Source of the DNA: Dehalococcoidia bacterium
GTDB lineage: Bacteria > Chloroflexota > Dehalococcoidia > UBA2979
Assembly (NCBI GenBank): GCA_009379925.1
Contig: WHSU01000001.1
Location: forward strand, 186,001 to 250,000
DNA length: 64,000 nucleotides
Reading direction: 5' to 3'
The translations under genes were made by a program, and so were the position numbers. The notes under the pieces are model-generated. The model was not told where the DNA came from, did not search any database, and worked only from the letters and a program-made list of their open reading frames with translations. Shown piece by piece: positions 20,120 through 29,019 of the stretch (position 1 is the first letter of the stretch; the number at the start of each line of letters is the position of its first letter).

Positions 20120-20656
20120 CTAGTCCCTCGGAATCGCCAGTGCGGCCTGTATCGGCTGCCCCCAGGGCATCGTCACCGTCTGCAGGTCGATTCGGTGGCC
20201 GTCACCAACGGCCCCGCGCAACCGCGCATCAGCGTCGCGCCCGACGAGCATCTGCTTGCCGCAGCAGCAGTCCTCGAGTGGCTGTTCCGCGACGGAGCGG
20301 TCGAGGGCGAAGCCGGCATCGCAGCCGCAGTCACAGTCGTAGTTCACGTCGGCGCCCCGGGGCGTCGCCGTCACCCGATAGGCGGGCGTCCAGGTGTCCG
20401 GCGTGCGCCCGTCATGCTGGCCCGGCACGCTGGCGGCGTCCGTCGACTCAGCGGCGTCGCCCAGCGGGTAGCCCTCGGCGGCCAGCCCCTCGCTGACACG
20501 GTCGAGCGTGGCCCCCGAGGCCACCTCCACGACGAAGCTCTTCGACGCCGGGTCGCCGGAGATGAACCGGGCGCCCTCGATGCCGTCGACGACACGCTGG
20601 ATGGTGGCCACGCAGTGGTCGCAGGTGATGTCGGGGGCTGAGAGGCTGGCCTGCAC
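20120..20656 (-). CDS. HMA copper chaperone fused to a Cys-rich C-terminal module
   Basis: Residues 1-65 form a heavy-metal-associated domain with TCDHC as the metal-binding CxxC. Unlike ordinary CopZ (about 70 residues), it continues for about 110 residues with two extra cysteine clusters, DCDCGCD and DCCCGKQM, which look like further Cu(I) or iron-sulfur ligands. I do not recognise the C-terminal module. GTG 20656 is chosen because the longer ATG 20704 would run into the operator. First gene of the copper operon; likely hands copper to CopA or stores it. Confidence 0.75.
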   Translation of the reverse strand: MQASLSAPDITCDHCVATIQRVVDGIEGARFISGDPASKSFVVEVASGATLDRVSEGLAAEGYPLGDAAESTDAASVPGQHDGRTPDTWTPAYRVTATPRGADVNYDCDCGCDAGFALDRSVAEQPLEDCCCGKQMLVGRDADARLRGAVGDGHRIDLQTVTMPWGQPIQAALAIPRD

Positions 20657-20706
20657 GGGATGACCCTTTCGTTCGGGGAGGCTTGTTCGCCATCCAGTGT
20701 ACACCC

Positions 20707-20727
20707 ATACCCCCCCGGTAGGGGTGG
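20707..20727. promoter_or_regulatory. csoR: Putative CsoR operator of the copper operon
   Basis: ATACCCC and GGGGTGG border a GC-rich centre; the dyad ACCCC-7 nt-GGGGT (20709-20725) fits the G-tract palindromes bound by CsoR. It lies 50-70 nt before the first gene of the operon. Confidence 0.6.
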
Positions 20728-20926
20728 CACCAAGTTATTCGATGTCCCTGACAGTCCGCTCAGCCGGTCATCACATCTCTATTGCGCAAGCCTGTTCGGC
20801 CCGATACTGGCTCATCGACCGTTGGCGGGCGAAACGGGACCGTTCTTGCGGGTCTCCTGGCGATCCGGCTCCGGGCAGCGTCACATCGCGTGGCGCTTCC
20901 GAAACCACGCACCGACGAACCACCCC

Positions 20927-22212
20927 CTGACGTCGTTCGAGACGCGCGTCCTCGGCACACGTTCCCTGCGCGCGTTCTTTGTCGACGGACTCTTTTCGAG
21001 CGCCTCCGACGTGATCGTGGTGCGATTCCTCTCCGTCTACGCGATCGCCCTCGGCGCCTCGAACGCCGAGATCGGCCTCATCGCCATCGCCAACGGACTG
21101 GCAGGCATCGCCGCGCTGGCGCCGGGCGCCTGGATCGCCGAGCGCGCGCGCTCGAGGAAACTCGTCGTGCTCCTCTCCGGCGGCGGGCTGGGGCGCCTGT
21201 GCGTGCTCGCGATGGCGCTCGTACCCGTGATGCTCGCCGACCATCGAGCGGTGCTGCCGCTGATCGTGCTCAGCGGCCTGCGCTGGTTTGCCGGCAGCGT
21301 GGGGCACCCGGCGTGGGTGTCGCTGCTGACGGACATCGTGCCGGTGGACTTGCGGCGTCTGTACGTCTCACGCCGCATGCTCGGCATCGCCGTCGTGGCC
21401 GCCATCGGTGCGCCGCTCGTGGGCTTCCTGATCCGCGCCCTGGGCGGCGTGAGCAGCGTGGAGGCGTTCCAGTGGGCGTTTCTGCTCGCCGCCGCGCTCG
21501 GCTTCGTCAGTACCTTCTGGTACGCGCGCATCGAGGAGCCGCCCCGGCCCGCCGAGGGCCGCGCCGCCGGCTCGACCCGCGCGATGCTGCGCGACCGGCC
21601 GTTCGTGCAGTACCTGGCCGGGACGCTGCTGCTGCACACCACCCGATGATCGCGGGGCCGTTCTTCGCCGCCTACCTGGTGCGCGACCTGGGCGCCTCCG
21701 CGACCGAGGTGGGCATCCTGGGCACCGTGGACGCCGTGTCCGCCGTCGTCGGGCAGTTCATCGCGGGCTGGGTCGCCGTGCGCTACGGCTCGGCGCGGCT
21801 GCTGCGCTGGAGCATGGTGCTGCTCCCGGCCCTGCCGCTGCTGTGGGCGATCTCGACGAGCCCGGAACAGGCCGCGCTCCCGAACGCCCTCGGTGGGGCC
21901 GCGTGGGCGGCCTTCAACCTCGCGGCGTTCAACCTCCTGCTGGACTTCGCGCCGCAGGAGAACATTCCGCGCTACGCGGCGACCCACCAGACGATGGTGC
22001 TGGCCGCCTCCTTCTTCGGCCCGGTGATCGGCACGGCGATCGTGGCAGGCTACGGCCTGCGCGCCGCCATGCTCGTCTCCGCCGCCGGGCGCGTCGTCGC
22101 CCTCGGCGTCATGGCCTGGCCGGCCCAGCCCCGCTCCGCCCCGCGCGACGAGGGCACCCAGGGTGTCGGGGACCTCGCCACCGCGCCAGTGACCGAGGCC
22201 ATCGAGGCGTAG
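20927..22212 (+). pseudogene. MFS transporter broken by one frameshift
   Basis: The first frame encodes six to seven helices (SFETRVLGTRSLRAFFVDGL to LAGTLLLHTT) and hits a stop at 21649. The next frame resumes at MIAGPFFAAYLVRDLGASATEVG and runs to 22212 through the remaining helices. The overlap around 21640-21645 (CACACCACCCGATG) needs a single extra base to restore one MFS protein of about 425 residues. The true start is unclear; no ATG/GTG lies close before the first helix, and CTG 20927 is a guess. It could be a real null allele or an indel in the assembly. The substrate is unknown. Confidence 0.75.
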
Positions 22213-22264
22213 CACTGGCCGCCCTGGCAATCACGTCCGAAGATGGCTGGTCAGAGGAGACGCC

Positions 22265-23596
22265 GTGAACGCTCCCGAGACTTCCGAGACTGACAGCCTC
22301 CGGGACGCGAGCACCTCGGACGGGGCGCTGCCCTCGGTGGCCGCGACCGCACAGCCGGTGGTCGTGGCGGCGCCGGGCGTACCCGGTTCCGCGCTACCCC
22401 GCACCTTCGTCTCGCTTGGCGAGCGGGACTTCCGGCTGCTCACCATCAGTACGGTCGCCATCGGCTTTGGCCAGTGGGGCCAGATGATCGGCATGAACTG
22501 GCTCGTGTTCGTGCTCACCGGCTCGGCGGTGCAGCTAGGCGCGGTCTCCTTCATCGGCGGCATCGTCGCGCTCATCCTGACGCCCTTCGGCGGCCTGATG
22601 GCGGACCGCTATCCGAGGCGGACCGTCCTCATCGTGGCTACGGCAGCCAACGCCGTGCAGGCGGTCGTGCTCGCGGTCCTGGTGGTCACGGGGGTCGTCG
22701 AGGTGTGGCACGTCTACGTCTTCGCGCTCATCGCCAGCGTCATGATGGCGCTCAACCAGCCCGCGAGGCAGGCGTTCGTCTTCGATGTCTCGACCGATGA
22801 GACGCTGCCGAACGCCATCGCGATGAATTCGATCGCGCAGAACGTCTCTCGCATCGCGGGGCCGCCCTTCGCGGGGGCGCTGGCAGGGTTCTCGACGGCG
22901 GCGCCCTTCGTCTTCGTGGCCACCATGGGCGGCTTTGCGAGCGCGGTCACGGGCCGCATCAGCCGCACGGCCCGCGAGGCCGACACCGGGCCGCGCCGCA
23001 ACCCGTTCGCCGAAGTCGCGGAAGGCTTCCGCTACCTAGGGAGCGACTCGCGGCTGCTCGGACTGCTCGTCGTGAACGCGCTGCCGGCGATGCTCGTGTA
23101 CCCGTACATCTCATTCATGCCGGTGGTCGCCGAAGAGGTGCTGGGCGGCGGCGCCTTCGAGTACTCGGTGCTGGTCGCGATGATCGGAGTAGGTTCCGTA
23201 ATCGGCCTCGTGCTGCTCGCCTTCCTCGGCGACCTGCGGCACCGGGGCGCCTGGATGCTGGCCGGCTTCTTCGCCTACATGCTGATGGTGCTCGCCTTCA
23301 CCCGCTCCGAGGCGCTCCTGCTCTCGGTGGGCATCCTGATTGGCGCCGGGGTCGTCCACGGCTTCGCGCTGGCGCTCAACACCACGCTCTTCCAGCTCGT
23401 CGTGCGCCCCGACATGCGCGGCCGCGGCATGGCGGTCTGGCAGATGTCGTTCGGCCTCATGCCGCTGGGCGCCCTGCCGATGGGCTTCCTCATCGCGCAG
23501 GTGGGCGTGCAGGACGGGATCGGGCTTTTCACGCTCGGGTGCCTCGCCAGCTTCGTCCTGATCACGCTGTTCTGGCGCGCGGTGCGACGGCTGTAG
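22265..23596 (+). CDS. MFS transporter (EntS/MFS_3-like)
   Basis: A 443-residue major facilitator with about 12 helices. It has an N-terminal soluble tail of about 50 residues, the loop 2-3 motif GGLMADRYPRR and the helix-4/5 region NQPARQAFVFDVSTDETLPNAIAMNS, typical of the MFS_3/enterobactin-exporter-like group. GTG start at 22265 with GAGGAG upstream. It directly follows the broken MFS gene, so the two may share a transcript. Export of a hydrophobic metabolite is likely but unproven. Confidence 0.85.
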   Translation: MNAPETSETDSLRDASTSDGALPSVAATAQPVVVAAPGVPGSALPRTFVSLGERDFRLLTISTVAIGFGQWGQMIGMNWLVFVLTGSAVQLGAVSFIGGIVALILTPFGGLMADRYPRRTVLIVATAANAVQAVVLAVLVVTGVVEVWHVYVFALIASVMMALNQPARQAFVFDVSTDETLPNAIAMNSIAQNVSRIAGPPFAGALAGFSTAAPFVFVATMGGFASAVTGRISRTAREADTGPRRNPFAEVAEGFRYLGSDSRLLGLLVVNALPAMLVYPYISFMPVVAEEVLGGGAFEYSVLVAMIGVGSVIGLVLLAFLGDLRHRGAWMLAGFFAYMLMVLAFTRSEALLLSVGILIGAGVVHGFALALNTTLFQLVVRPDMRGRGMAVWQMSFGLMPLGALPMGFLIAQVGVQDGIGLFTLGCLASFVLITLFWRAVRRL

Positions 23597-23665
23597 CACC
23601 GTCCCCGCCCGACTGGCGCCCGAGGCGGTCCCTCGTATAGTCGCGGGGCGACGAGAGGCGGTTCC

Positions 23666-24349
23666 GTGGTCCCAGAGCAGTCCCAGCAGCCGGTGCACGC
23701 CCTCTGGCGGCCGCGCGCGGGTCCCGAGGCGGTGCCGACGCTCTTCGCCATCCACGGACACGGCGCGCACGCCATGGACCTCATGGGGCTCGCTCCCTAC
23801 CTCGCCGGCGGCCGCGTGCAGGTGATCTGCCCGGAGGCGGAGTTCGTGCTGCAGCCGGGGATGCCCTCGTACACCTGGTTCCATCGAGACGCAGAGGGCA
23901 ACCGCCCGCCCGAGGAGTTTGAGCGGGTGGCGGCATCGCTCTCCGGCTTCATCGAGGACGCCACGGAACGCTACCGCGCCGACCGGGAGCGCACCGCCGT
24001 GCTCGGCTTCAGCCAGGGCGGCTCGCTCGCCTACCGCCTCGGCCTTGCCGAGCCCTCGCGGTTCGCCGGCATCGCGGCGCTCTCCACCTGGCTGCCGGAC
24101 GAGGCGGTCGAGGCTGCCTCGGAAGACCGCGAGGCGCTGGCCGCTCTCCCGGTCCTAGTGCAGCACGGCACCGAGGACCCCATGGTGCGCATCGACCGCG
24201 GGCGCGACTCGAAGGCGCGGCTGGAGGCGCTGGGGGTGCGCCTCGAGTACCACGAGTACCCGATGCAGCACCAGATTGCCGCGGAGAGCCTGCAGGACCT
24301 CTCGGCCTGGCTGGAGCGGGTGCTGCGTATCGATCCCGCGGAGGCGTAG
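23666..24349 (+). CDS. Phospholipase/carboxylesterase-like alpha/beta hydrolase
   Basis: A 227-residue alpha/beta hydrolase of the carboxylesterase type. The oxyanion-hole HGHG occurs at 30-33, the nucleophile is Ser116 (GFSQGG), the acid is in GTEDPMV and the His is in YPMQHQIA. GFSQGG is characteristic of this family, which includes acyl-protein thioesterases. TATAGT at 23636-23641 and a GAGAGG site precede the GTG start. Confidence 0.85.
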   Translation: MVPEQSQQPVHALWRPRAGPEAVPTLFAIHGHGAHAMDLMGLAPYLAGGRVQVICPEAEFVLQPGMPSYTWFHRDAEGNRPPEEFERVAASLSGFIEDATERYRADRERTAVLGFSQGGSLAYRLGLAEPSRFAGIAALSTWLPDEAVEAASEDREALAALPVLVQHGTEDPMVRIDRGRDSKARLEALGVRLEYHEYPMQHQIAAESLQDLSAWLERVLRIDPAEA

Positions 24350-24434
24350 GGCCGCGACAGCCGCCACACGCCTCGCCCGCACGCGTTATGCTGCCCGCGG
24401 CGAACGACAAAGGGCGCGCAGCGGGAGGTAGCAC

Positions 24435-25382
24435 GTGACCCAGCAGATGACCGACTACCGCCAGGAGATGCGCGAGTGCGCCGAGGCGATCGGCCTCGAG
24501 CCGCCGGCAATCGTCCAGCCCGAAGACCGGTACGTCGACCTCAACGGCATCCGCTTCCACTACCTGGACTGGGGCAACGAGCACCTGCCCCACCTCGTGC
24601 TGCTGCACGGCGGCAGCCTGACCGCGCACACGTGGGACATGGCCTCGCTGGTGCTGCGCGAGCGCTACCACGTCGTGGCCCCGGACCAGCGAGGGCACGG
24701 CGACACGGGGTGGACGCCGGACGGCCAGATCGGCCGCGACAACGGCGACCTGATGCTGGAGGACACGAAGGCGTTCATCGACCACCTGGGCTACGACCAC
24801 CTGGTGCTCTGCGGCATGTCGATGGGTGGCATGAACTCGATCCGCTACGCCTCGCGGTACCCGGAACGCCTCGACGCGCTGGTCATCGTGGACATCGCCC
24901 CGGTCACGATGCAGCAGGGGCTGATCGAGATGGAGCAGTTCCGTCGCGAGACGGAGACGATGCGTCGCTTCGAGGACTTCCTGGAGCGTGCGGTCAACTT
25001 CAACCCTCAGCGCAAGCCGGCGCACCTGAAGTACAGCCTGCTCCACAGCCTGAAACAGGTCGACGACGGCTGGACCTGGAAGCAGGACCATCGCCGCCGC
25101 CCGGCGATGGAGGGCATGTCCGAGGATGAGATGAAGGCGGCCCGCCAGCAGCGCGCCGAGGCGATGTGGGCGGACGTGAAGCGCATCGAGGTCCCGACGC
25201 TCCTCATGCGCGGCGAGATCAGCAAGATCCTCTCGCCGGAGGCCGCGGCCGACACGGTCGCGGCCATGTCCGACTGCGAGCAGGTGGTGATCCCCCGCGC
25301 GGGGCACTCGGTGCAGGGTGACAACCCTCGAGGCTTCGCCACGGAACTGGACGCATTCGTGTCGAAGCGGGTGCCGCGGTAG
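24435..25382 (+). CDS. Alpha/beta hydrolase
   Basis: A 315-residue hydrolase with an LLHGGSLTAHTW oxyanion loop, nucleophile Ser129 (GMSMGG) and a terminal His in PRAGHSV. The cap region between about 155 and 235 is rich in charged residues. GTG start behind GGGAGG; TATGCT at 24387-24392 is a possible -10. Substrate unknown; esterase, lactonase or C-C hydrolase activity are all possible. Confidence 0.85.
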   Translation: MTQQMTDYRQEMRECAEAIGLEPPAIVQPEDRYVDLNGIRFHYLDWGNEHLPHLVLLHGGSLTAHTWDMASLVLRERYHVVAPDQRGHGDTGWTPDGQIGRDNGDLMLEDTKAFIDHLGYDHLVLCGMSMGGMNSIRYASRYPERLDALVIVDIAPVTMQQGLIEMEQFRRETETMRRFEDFLERAVNFNPQRKPAHLKYSLLHSLKQVDDGWTWKQDHRRRPAMEGMSEDEMKAARQQRAEAMWADVKRIEVPTLLMRGEISKILSPEAAADTVAAMSDCEQVVIPRAGHSVQGDNPRGFATELDAFVSKRVPR

Positions 25383-25411
25383 GACCCGGGCCCGGCCGGC
25401 CGCATCGACCC

Positions 25412-25984
25412 ATGGCGCCTCGACCGCTCCTCGTCGCGATCACGGGACCGCCGGGCTCTGGGAAGACCGCGCTCGCGCAGCGGCTGACAGAGGAGGGCGC
25501 GCTGGCTCTGCCCCGCCTCTCCCGCGACCTGCTGAAGGCTGGCCTGGTATGGACCGAGGAGGCCGAGACAGAGGCAGTGCGTCTACGTGCTTTCGACCTC
25601 TTCTTCGACACTGCGGAGAACTGGCTGCGCGCGAATGTCAGCCTGATCGCGGACCAGACCTTCCGTCGCGTCCCCAGTGAGGAACGATTCAGTCGCCTGC
25701 TCGATGTCGCAGATGCGGTTGCTATCGAGTGCCAGACCTCGCGGGAGGTGGCACATCGCCGGTTCAAAGAGCGAGAGCGCGCTAACGGGAACATCCCGGC
25801 GGATCGCCTGGCCGAAATCCTCCGACGCATGGAGGACGGCACCTACCAGTGGGACACGTTCCGGCTTTCGGGGCTCGGGGTGCCCGAACTATGCGTCGAC
25901 ACCACCGAAGGATATGCACCGGGCCTGGAGGCGATCATCGAGTTCTGCCGCAGCCGTGGTGTGAAGCCACAGGCGGCCTTGTGA
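25412..25984 (+). CDS. P-loop ATP-binding (zeta-toxin/kinase-like) protein
   Basis: A 190-residue P-loop protein with Walker A GPPGSGKT at residues 12-19 and a Walker-B-like LIADQTF. The layout (P-loop at the extreme N-terminus, a helical lid with RFKERERANGN) resembles small AAA_33/gluconate-kinase or polynucleotide-kinase-like proteins. The acceptor is not predictable. It ends just before a repeat cluster that separates it from the convergent Eis-like gene. Confidence 0.75.
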   Translation: MAPRPLLVAITGPPGSGKTALAQRLTEEGALALPRLSRDLLKAGLVWTEEAETEAVRLRAFDLFFDTAENWLRANVSLIADQTFRRVPSEERFSRLLDVADAVAIECQTSREVAHRRFKERERANGNIPADRLAEILRRMEDGTYQWDTFRLSGLGVPELCVDTTEGYAPGLEAIIEFCRSRGVKPQAAL

Positions 25985-26020
25985 GGCGTGGTGTCACCAA
26001 ATCGCGAGCATGCTCAGCAT

Positions 26021-26055
26021 TCCGCTCACCCTGAGCCCGTCGAAGGGTGGGCGGA
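26021..26055 (+). repeat. Dispersed repeat family A copy
   Basis: TCCGCTCACCCTGAGCCC ... GGGTGGGCGGA; same element as at 19790-19826 in the opposite orientation, with one mismatch in the inverted ends. Confidence 0.7.
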
Positions 26056-26084
26056 CACCTCGGTAGCGCGGAGGTCCTGTCCGG

Positions 26085-26125
26085 CTCCCCACTCCCGCAG
26101 CGCGGGAGGGGGCTGGGGGTGAGGG
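26085..26125. terminator. Repeat family B hairpin between convergent genes
   Basis: CTCCCGC-AGC-GCGGGAG (26092-26108) is a perfect 7-bp stem, embedded in a sequence resembling the 40338-40378 repeat. Placed between two converging genes, it may end both transcripts; there is no T-run. Confidence 0.45.
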
Positions 26126-27340
26126 TCAGAACCCGTCCGGACACCAGGGCGCGTACCGCGTCGCGAAGAGCCGGTCCGCGGTCCCAAGCGCCGAGGCGTC
26201 GCGCGCCTCGATGAGTCCGGCGTTGGCCAGGTGCGTGGCGGTGCGCAGCCCCGAAAAGAGGGGCGCCAGCGTGTTCACCGACATCGAGAGGTCGGGCGCC
26301 TCGCTGGTGGGCGTGACGATGGCCTCCTCGCCGCTCGTCTCGAGGCGGTACGTGGCGTCGTTCCAATCGCAGAGGTCGTCGCGGATACGGAGGGTAAGGG
26401 CGCCCTCGCCCGAGTAGGGCCGGAGCGGTAGCGCCTGCTCCACGTCCGTCAGGCGCATCCACATCGCGTCTCCCGTGCGTCGGCGTAGCGCGCGTGGCTC
26501 CAGCAGCAGGTCCGGCGCCGGGTCATCGGTGGGTGCGTTGTGCCAGAAGACGCGCCCGATGAGGTCGTGCGCCCGGACATGCGCCCAGAGACCTCGGTAG
26601 GCGTCGAGGTCGAGGTAGGCCAGGTCACGGATCCACATCGTGTCCTGCGGGTTCGGCTCCCCCATCGCCTCGCCCTCCTTCGTCCGATAGACCATGTAGC
26701 CGCGGGGCTCGGCGTCTACTCGGTAGACGCCGACGTGGTACCGCCCGCCCTTTGGCGGCGGCCGCAGCATCGCGTCCCACCCCACCTCGACCCGCTCGAT
26801 CAACAGGTTCCGGGGCTCGGCGAACGTCCGGTAGATGTCCTGCATCACCGGCCGCGCCTCGTCCATCGGGGTGATGCGCACGCTGCCCTTCGGCACCTCG
26901 TCGTGGAAGAAGGCGGTCTGCCGGGGGTCGAACTCGTATCCGGCCAGCGTCGAGGCGAGACCGTAGCCGAAGCGCTGATAGATGGCGCCCATGCTCGCCC
27001 AGAGCATCGCCACGTACTGGCCGCGCTCGCGCTGCTCCGCAAAGCCCTGCTGCTTGATGCGCCTCAGTAGCCCCTGCCGCCGGTACTCGGGGTACGTGCC
27101 GACCGCCGTGATCCCCGCAACCGAGGCACGCCGGCCGTTCAGCCGTACGCGGAAGGGGTACGCACCCATGGTCGCGGCCAGACGGCCATCGACGAACGCG
27201 CACGTCGTCCACTCCGGGCGCAACGTGCCGGCGAACTCGTCATCCGGCGACGGCTCGTCGGGGGACGAGAAGACGTACGCCGTCAGGCGGCGATAGTCCA
27301 GCATCTCCTCGGGCCGGGCGGCGCGGATCTCGATGGTCAC
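26126..27340 (-). CDS. Eis-like GNAT acetyltransferase
   Basis: A 404-residue protein with the three-part layout of the Eis family: N-terminal GNAT domain with acetyl-CoA loop VGTYPEYRRQGLLRRI, a second GNAT-like domain, and a C-terminal SCP2-like domain with LAPLFSGLRTATHLANAGLIE. Eis enzymes acetylate amines on aminoglycosides or polyamines and form hexamers. GTG 27340 is chosen because GGAG lies 6 nt before it and the protein starts directly at the fold (TIEIRAARPEE). Divergent from the ArsR-type regulator, whose promoter is about 110 nt away. Confidence 0.85.
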   Translation of the reverse strand: MTIEIRAARPEEMLDYRRLTAYVFSSPDEPSPDDEFAGTLRPEWTTCAFVDGRLAATMGAYPFRVRLNGRRASVAGITAVGTYPEYRRQGLLRRIKQQGFAEQRERGQYVAMLWASMGAIYQRFGYGLASTLAGYEFDPRQTAFFHDEVPKGSVRITPMDEARPVMQDIYRTFAEPRNLLIERVEVGWDAMLRPPPKGGRYHVGVYRVDAEPRGYMVYRTKEGEAMGEPNPQDTMWIRDLAYLDLDAYRGLWAHVRAHDLIGRVFWHNAPTDDPAPDLLLEPRALRRRTGDAMWMRLTDVEQALPLRPYSGEGALTLRIRDDLCDWNDATYRLETSGEEAIVTPTSEAPDLSMSVNTLAPLFSGLRTATHLANAGLIEARDASALGTADRLFATRYAPWCPDGF

Positions 27341-27451
27341 AGGGCACTCCATCGCCATCGGCGGCGAACACGTCGAGACGGCGGTCATCAGGTGTCGGTT
27401 GCGGCGACAGGTAGTAGCGCATGCGCGAAGGGAGGGCGTCAAGCGGAACCC

Positions 27452-27492
27452 TTGACGCTTGTGCCGTCATGTGTCAGTCTTTTCTTACACAT
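27452..27492 (+). promoter_or_regulatory. Promoter with dyad operator before the ArsR-type gene
   Basis: TTGACG (27452-27457) is followed 17 nt later by a weak -10 (CAGTCT, 27475-27480). A perfect dyad ATGTGT-12 nt-ACACAT (27469-27492) covers the -10 and start region, a good place for autorepression by the adjacent regulator. Confidence 0.5.
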
Positions 27493-27506
27493 GGAAGGCA
27501 CACGCC

Positions 27507-27887
27507 ATGGCCGGATCGACCGCAGATGCTCAGACGGAGGGGGACGCCATGCTCACCGCGCTCTCGGCCCTGGCCAATCCCCACCGCCTGCGCATCGTGG
27601 CGGCGCTGGCGGGCGGCCGTGACTACGTCAGCCAGCTCGCCCGCGAGCTGGCGATCAGCCGCCCGTTGCTGCATATGCACCTCCGCAAGCTGGAGGCTGC
27701 CGGGCTCGTGCGCGGCACGCTCGAACTCTCCGAGGAGGAAGGCAGAGCGATGAAGTACTACGAGGTGGAGCCGTTCGCGTTCCATCTCACACCGGACGAC
27801 ATCGCGCGGGCAGCGCGCACGCTGAGTGACGGACAGGCCGGCGGTAGCGGCGATGACACGAAGGATGACACGAAGGGGGACAACTAG
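27507..27887 (+). CDS. ArsR-type winged-helix transcriptional regulator
   Basis: A 126-residue regulator: ALSALANPHRLRIVAALAGG then YVSQLARELAISRPLLHMHLRKLEAAGLVRG is a clear ArsR-like winged helix. There are no metal-binding cysteines, so it probably senses something else or works with its neighbour. ATG 27507 follows GGAAGG. Its stop overlaps the GTG of the next gene by one base (TAGTG), so the two are translationally coupled. A dyad upstream suggests autoregulation. Confidence 0.85.
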   Translation: MAGSTADAQTEGDAMLTALSALANPHRLRIVAALAGGRDYVSQLARELAISRPLLHMHLRKLEAAGLVRGTLELSEEEGRAMKYYEVEPFAFHLTPDDIARAARTLSDGQAGGSGDDTKDDTKGDN

Positions 27888-28156
27888 TGGATGCCGAGCA
27901 GATGTGGGGGATGGCGTTCGGGATGGGCGTGCTGATCCTCGGGACGATCATCCTGACCGTCTTCATGTGGCAGATGTTCGTCACCTACCGAGCGCGCGCG
28001 GCGCTGACGCGCGAGACTGAGTACAAGAAGCTCGTCGGGCAGGCCACCATGGCCGAGAAGCGCTCGGTGGCCGAACAGGAGCGGACGGCCACCGAGCTGG
28101 GCGAGGTGAAGCAGCGGCTCGCGAACATCGAACGGCTGCTGAAAGAGGTCGAGTAG
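27887..28156 (+). CDS. Small single-helix membrane protein with coiled coil
   Basis: 89 residues: one transmembrane helix (GMAFGMGVLILGTIILTVFMW, broken here as residues 8-28) followed by a charged region with heptad-like spacing (EVKQRLANIERLLKEVE) that should form a coiled coil. The start overlaps the stop of the ArsR-type gene by one base, so the two are made together; a membrane sensor or anchor for the regulator is a reasonable inference. Not recognised as a named family. Confidence 0.7.
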   Translation: MDAEQMWGMAFGMGVLILGTIILTVFMWQMFVTYRARAALTRETEYKKLVGQATMAEKRSVAEQERTATELGEVKQRLANIERLLKEVE

Positions 28157-28163
28157 CGGCGCG

Positions 28164-29012
28164 ATGCCGGGTCGAGAGCAGCCGAGCGGGGAACTCGAGC
28201 GCCGGTGGGCCTCCCCGGCCGGTGTCTGGCAGCGCTACGGCGCGCAGCGGCTGGATGCCCTGGGCGCCACGCCGAGCCTCTATAGCTTTCGCGAGCCACC
28301 CCTCGACGCCGGCGACGCGGCCGCGCTGCTGGACTTCCCGCCGCGCGCCGTGGTGCTCGATGCCGGTTGCGGCACAGGGGCGTACCTCCCCCACCTCGCC
28401 GCACGCATACCAGCAGGAGGGCGCCTCGTGGGCCTCGACTTCTCGCCCGCGGCCCTGCGCCAGGCTTCGAGGCTGGACGCCGCCGCGCTCACACTCGGCG
28501 ACGTGCAGCGCCTCCCCCTCGACGACGCCGCGTTCGACCTCATCGTCTCGGCTCACATGCTCTACCACGTCCCGGACATCGAGGCGGCCATCCGCGAGTT
28601 CGCTCGCGTGCTCAAGCCGCGGGGCGTGCTCGCGATCATCGTGGGCACTGAACGCGACCAGGTGGCGCTAGCCGAGCTGTTTACGGCAGCAGGAGGCGAC
28701 TTCAGTCGCGGGCGCTACGCCGATACACGGTTCAACGCAGACATCGCCCCGCGCTACCTCGACGGCATCTTCGAGCACATCGAGCAGACCGTCGTCACGC
28801 CGGAGCTCGTCGTCCCCGACGCAGAGGTGCTGGTAGCGCACTTCGAGGGCGAGCGGGCCGTCGCGGAACCGGCGCTGCGCGACGGCGTGCGCTGGGAGGC
28901 GTTTATCGAAAACGTGCGCCGCATCGCCTCAGAGACAATCGCGCGCGAGGGAGCCTTCCGCATTCCGGAGGAGATCGCGCTACTGCGCTGCTGGAAAGCC
29001 GCACAACCTTGA
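28164..29012 (+). CDS. SAM-dependent methyltransferase (UbiE-like)
   Basis: A 282-residue class I methyltransferase: motif I VVLDAGCGTGAYLPHLA, motif II-like LVGLDFSPAALRQASRL, LTLGDVQRLPLDDAAFDLI and the post-motif SAHMLYHVPDIEAAIREFARVLKPRG, as in Methyltransf_11 proteins. Starts 7 nt after the small membrane protein gene and is probably in the same transcript. Substrate unknown; the C-terminal 90 residues are helical and specific to this subgroup. Confidence 0.85.
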   Translation: MPGREQPSGELERRWASPAGVWQRYGAQRLDALGATPSLYSFREPPLDAGDAAALLDFPPRAVVLDAGCGTGAYLPHLAARIPAGGRLVGLDFSPAALRQASRLDAAALTLGDVQRLPLDDAAFDLIVSAHMLYHVPDIEAAIREFARVLKPRGVLAIIVGTERDQVALAELFTAAGGDFSRGRYADTRFNADIAPRYLDGIFEHIEQTVVTPELVVPDAEVLVAHFEGERAVAEPALRDGVRWEAFIENVRRIASETIAREGAFRIPEEIALLRCWKAAQP

Positions 29013-29019
29013 GAGGCGG

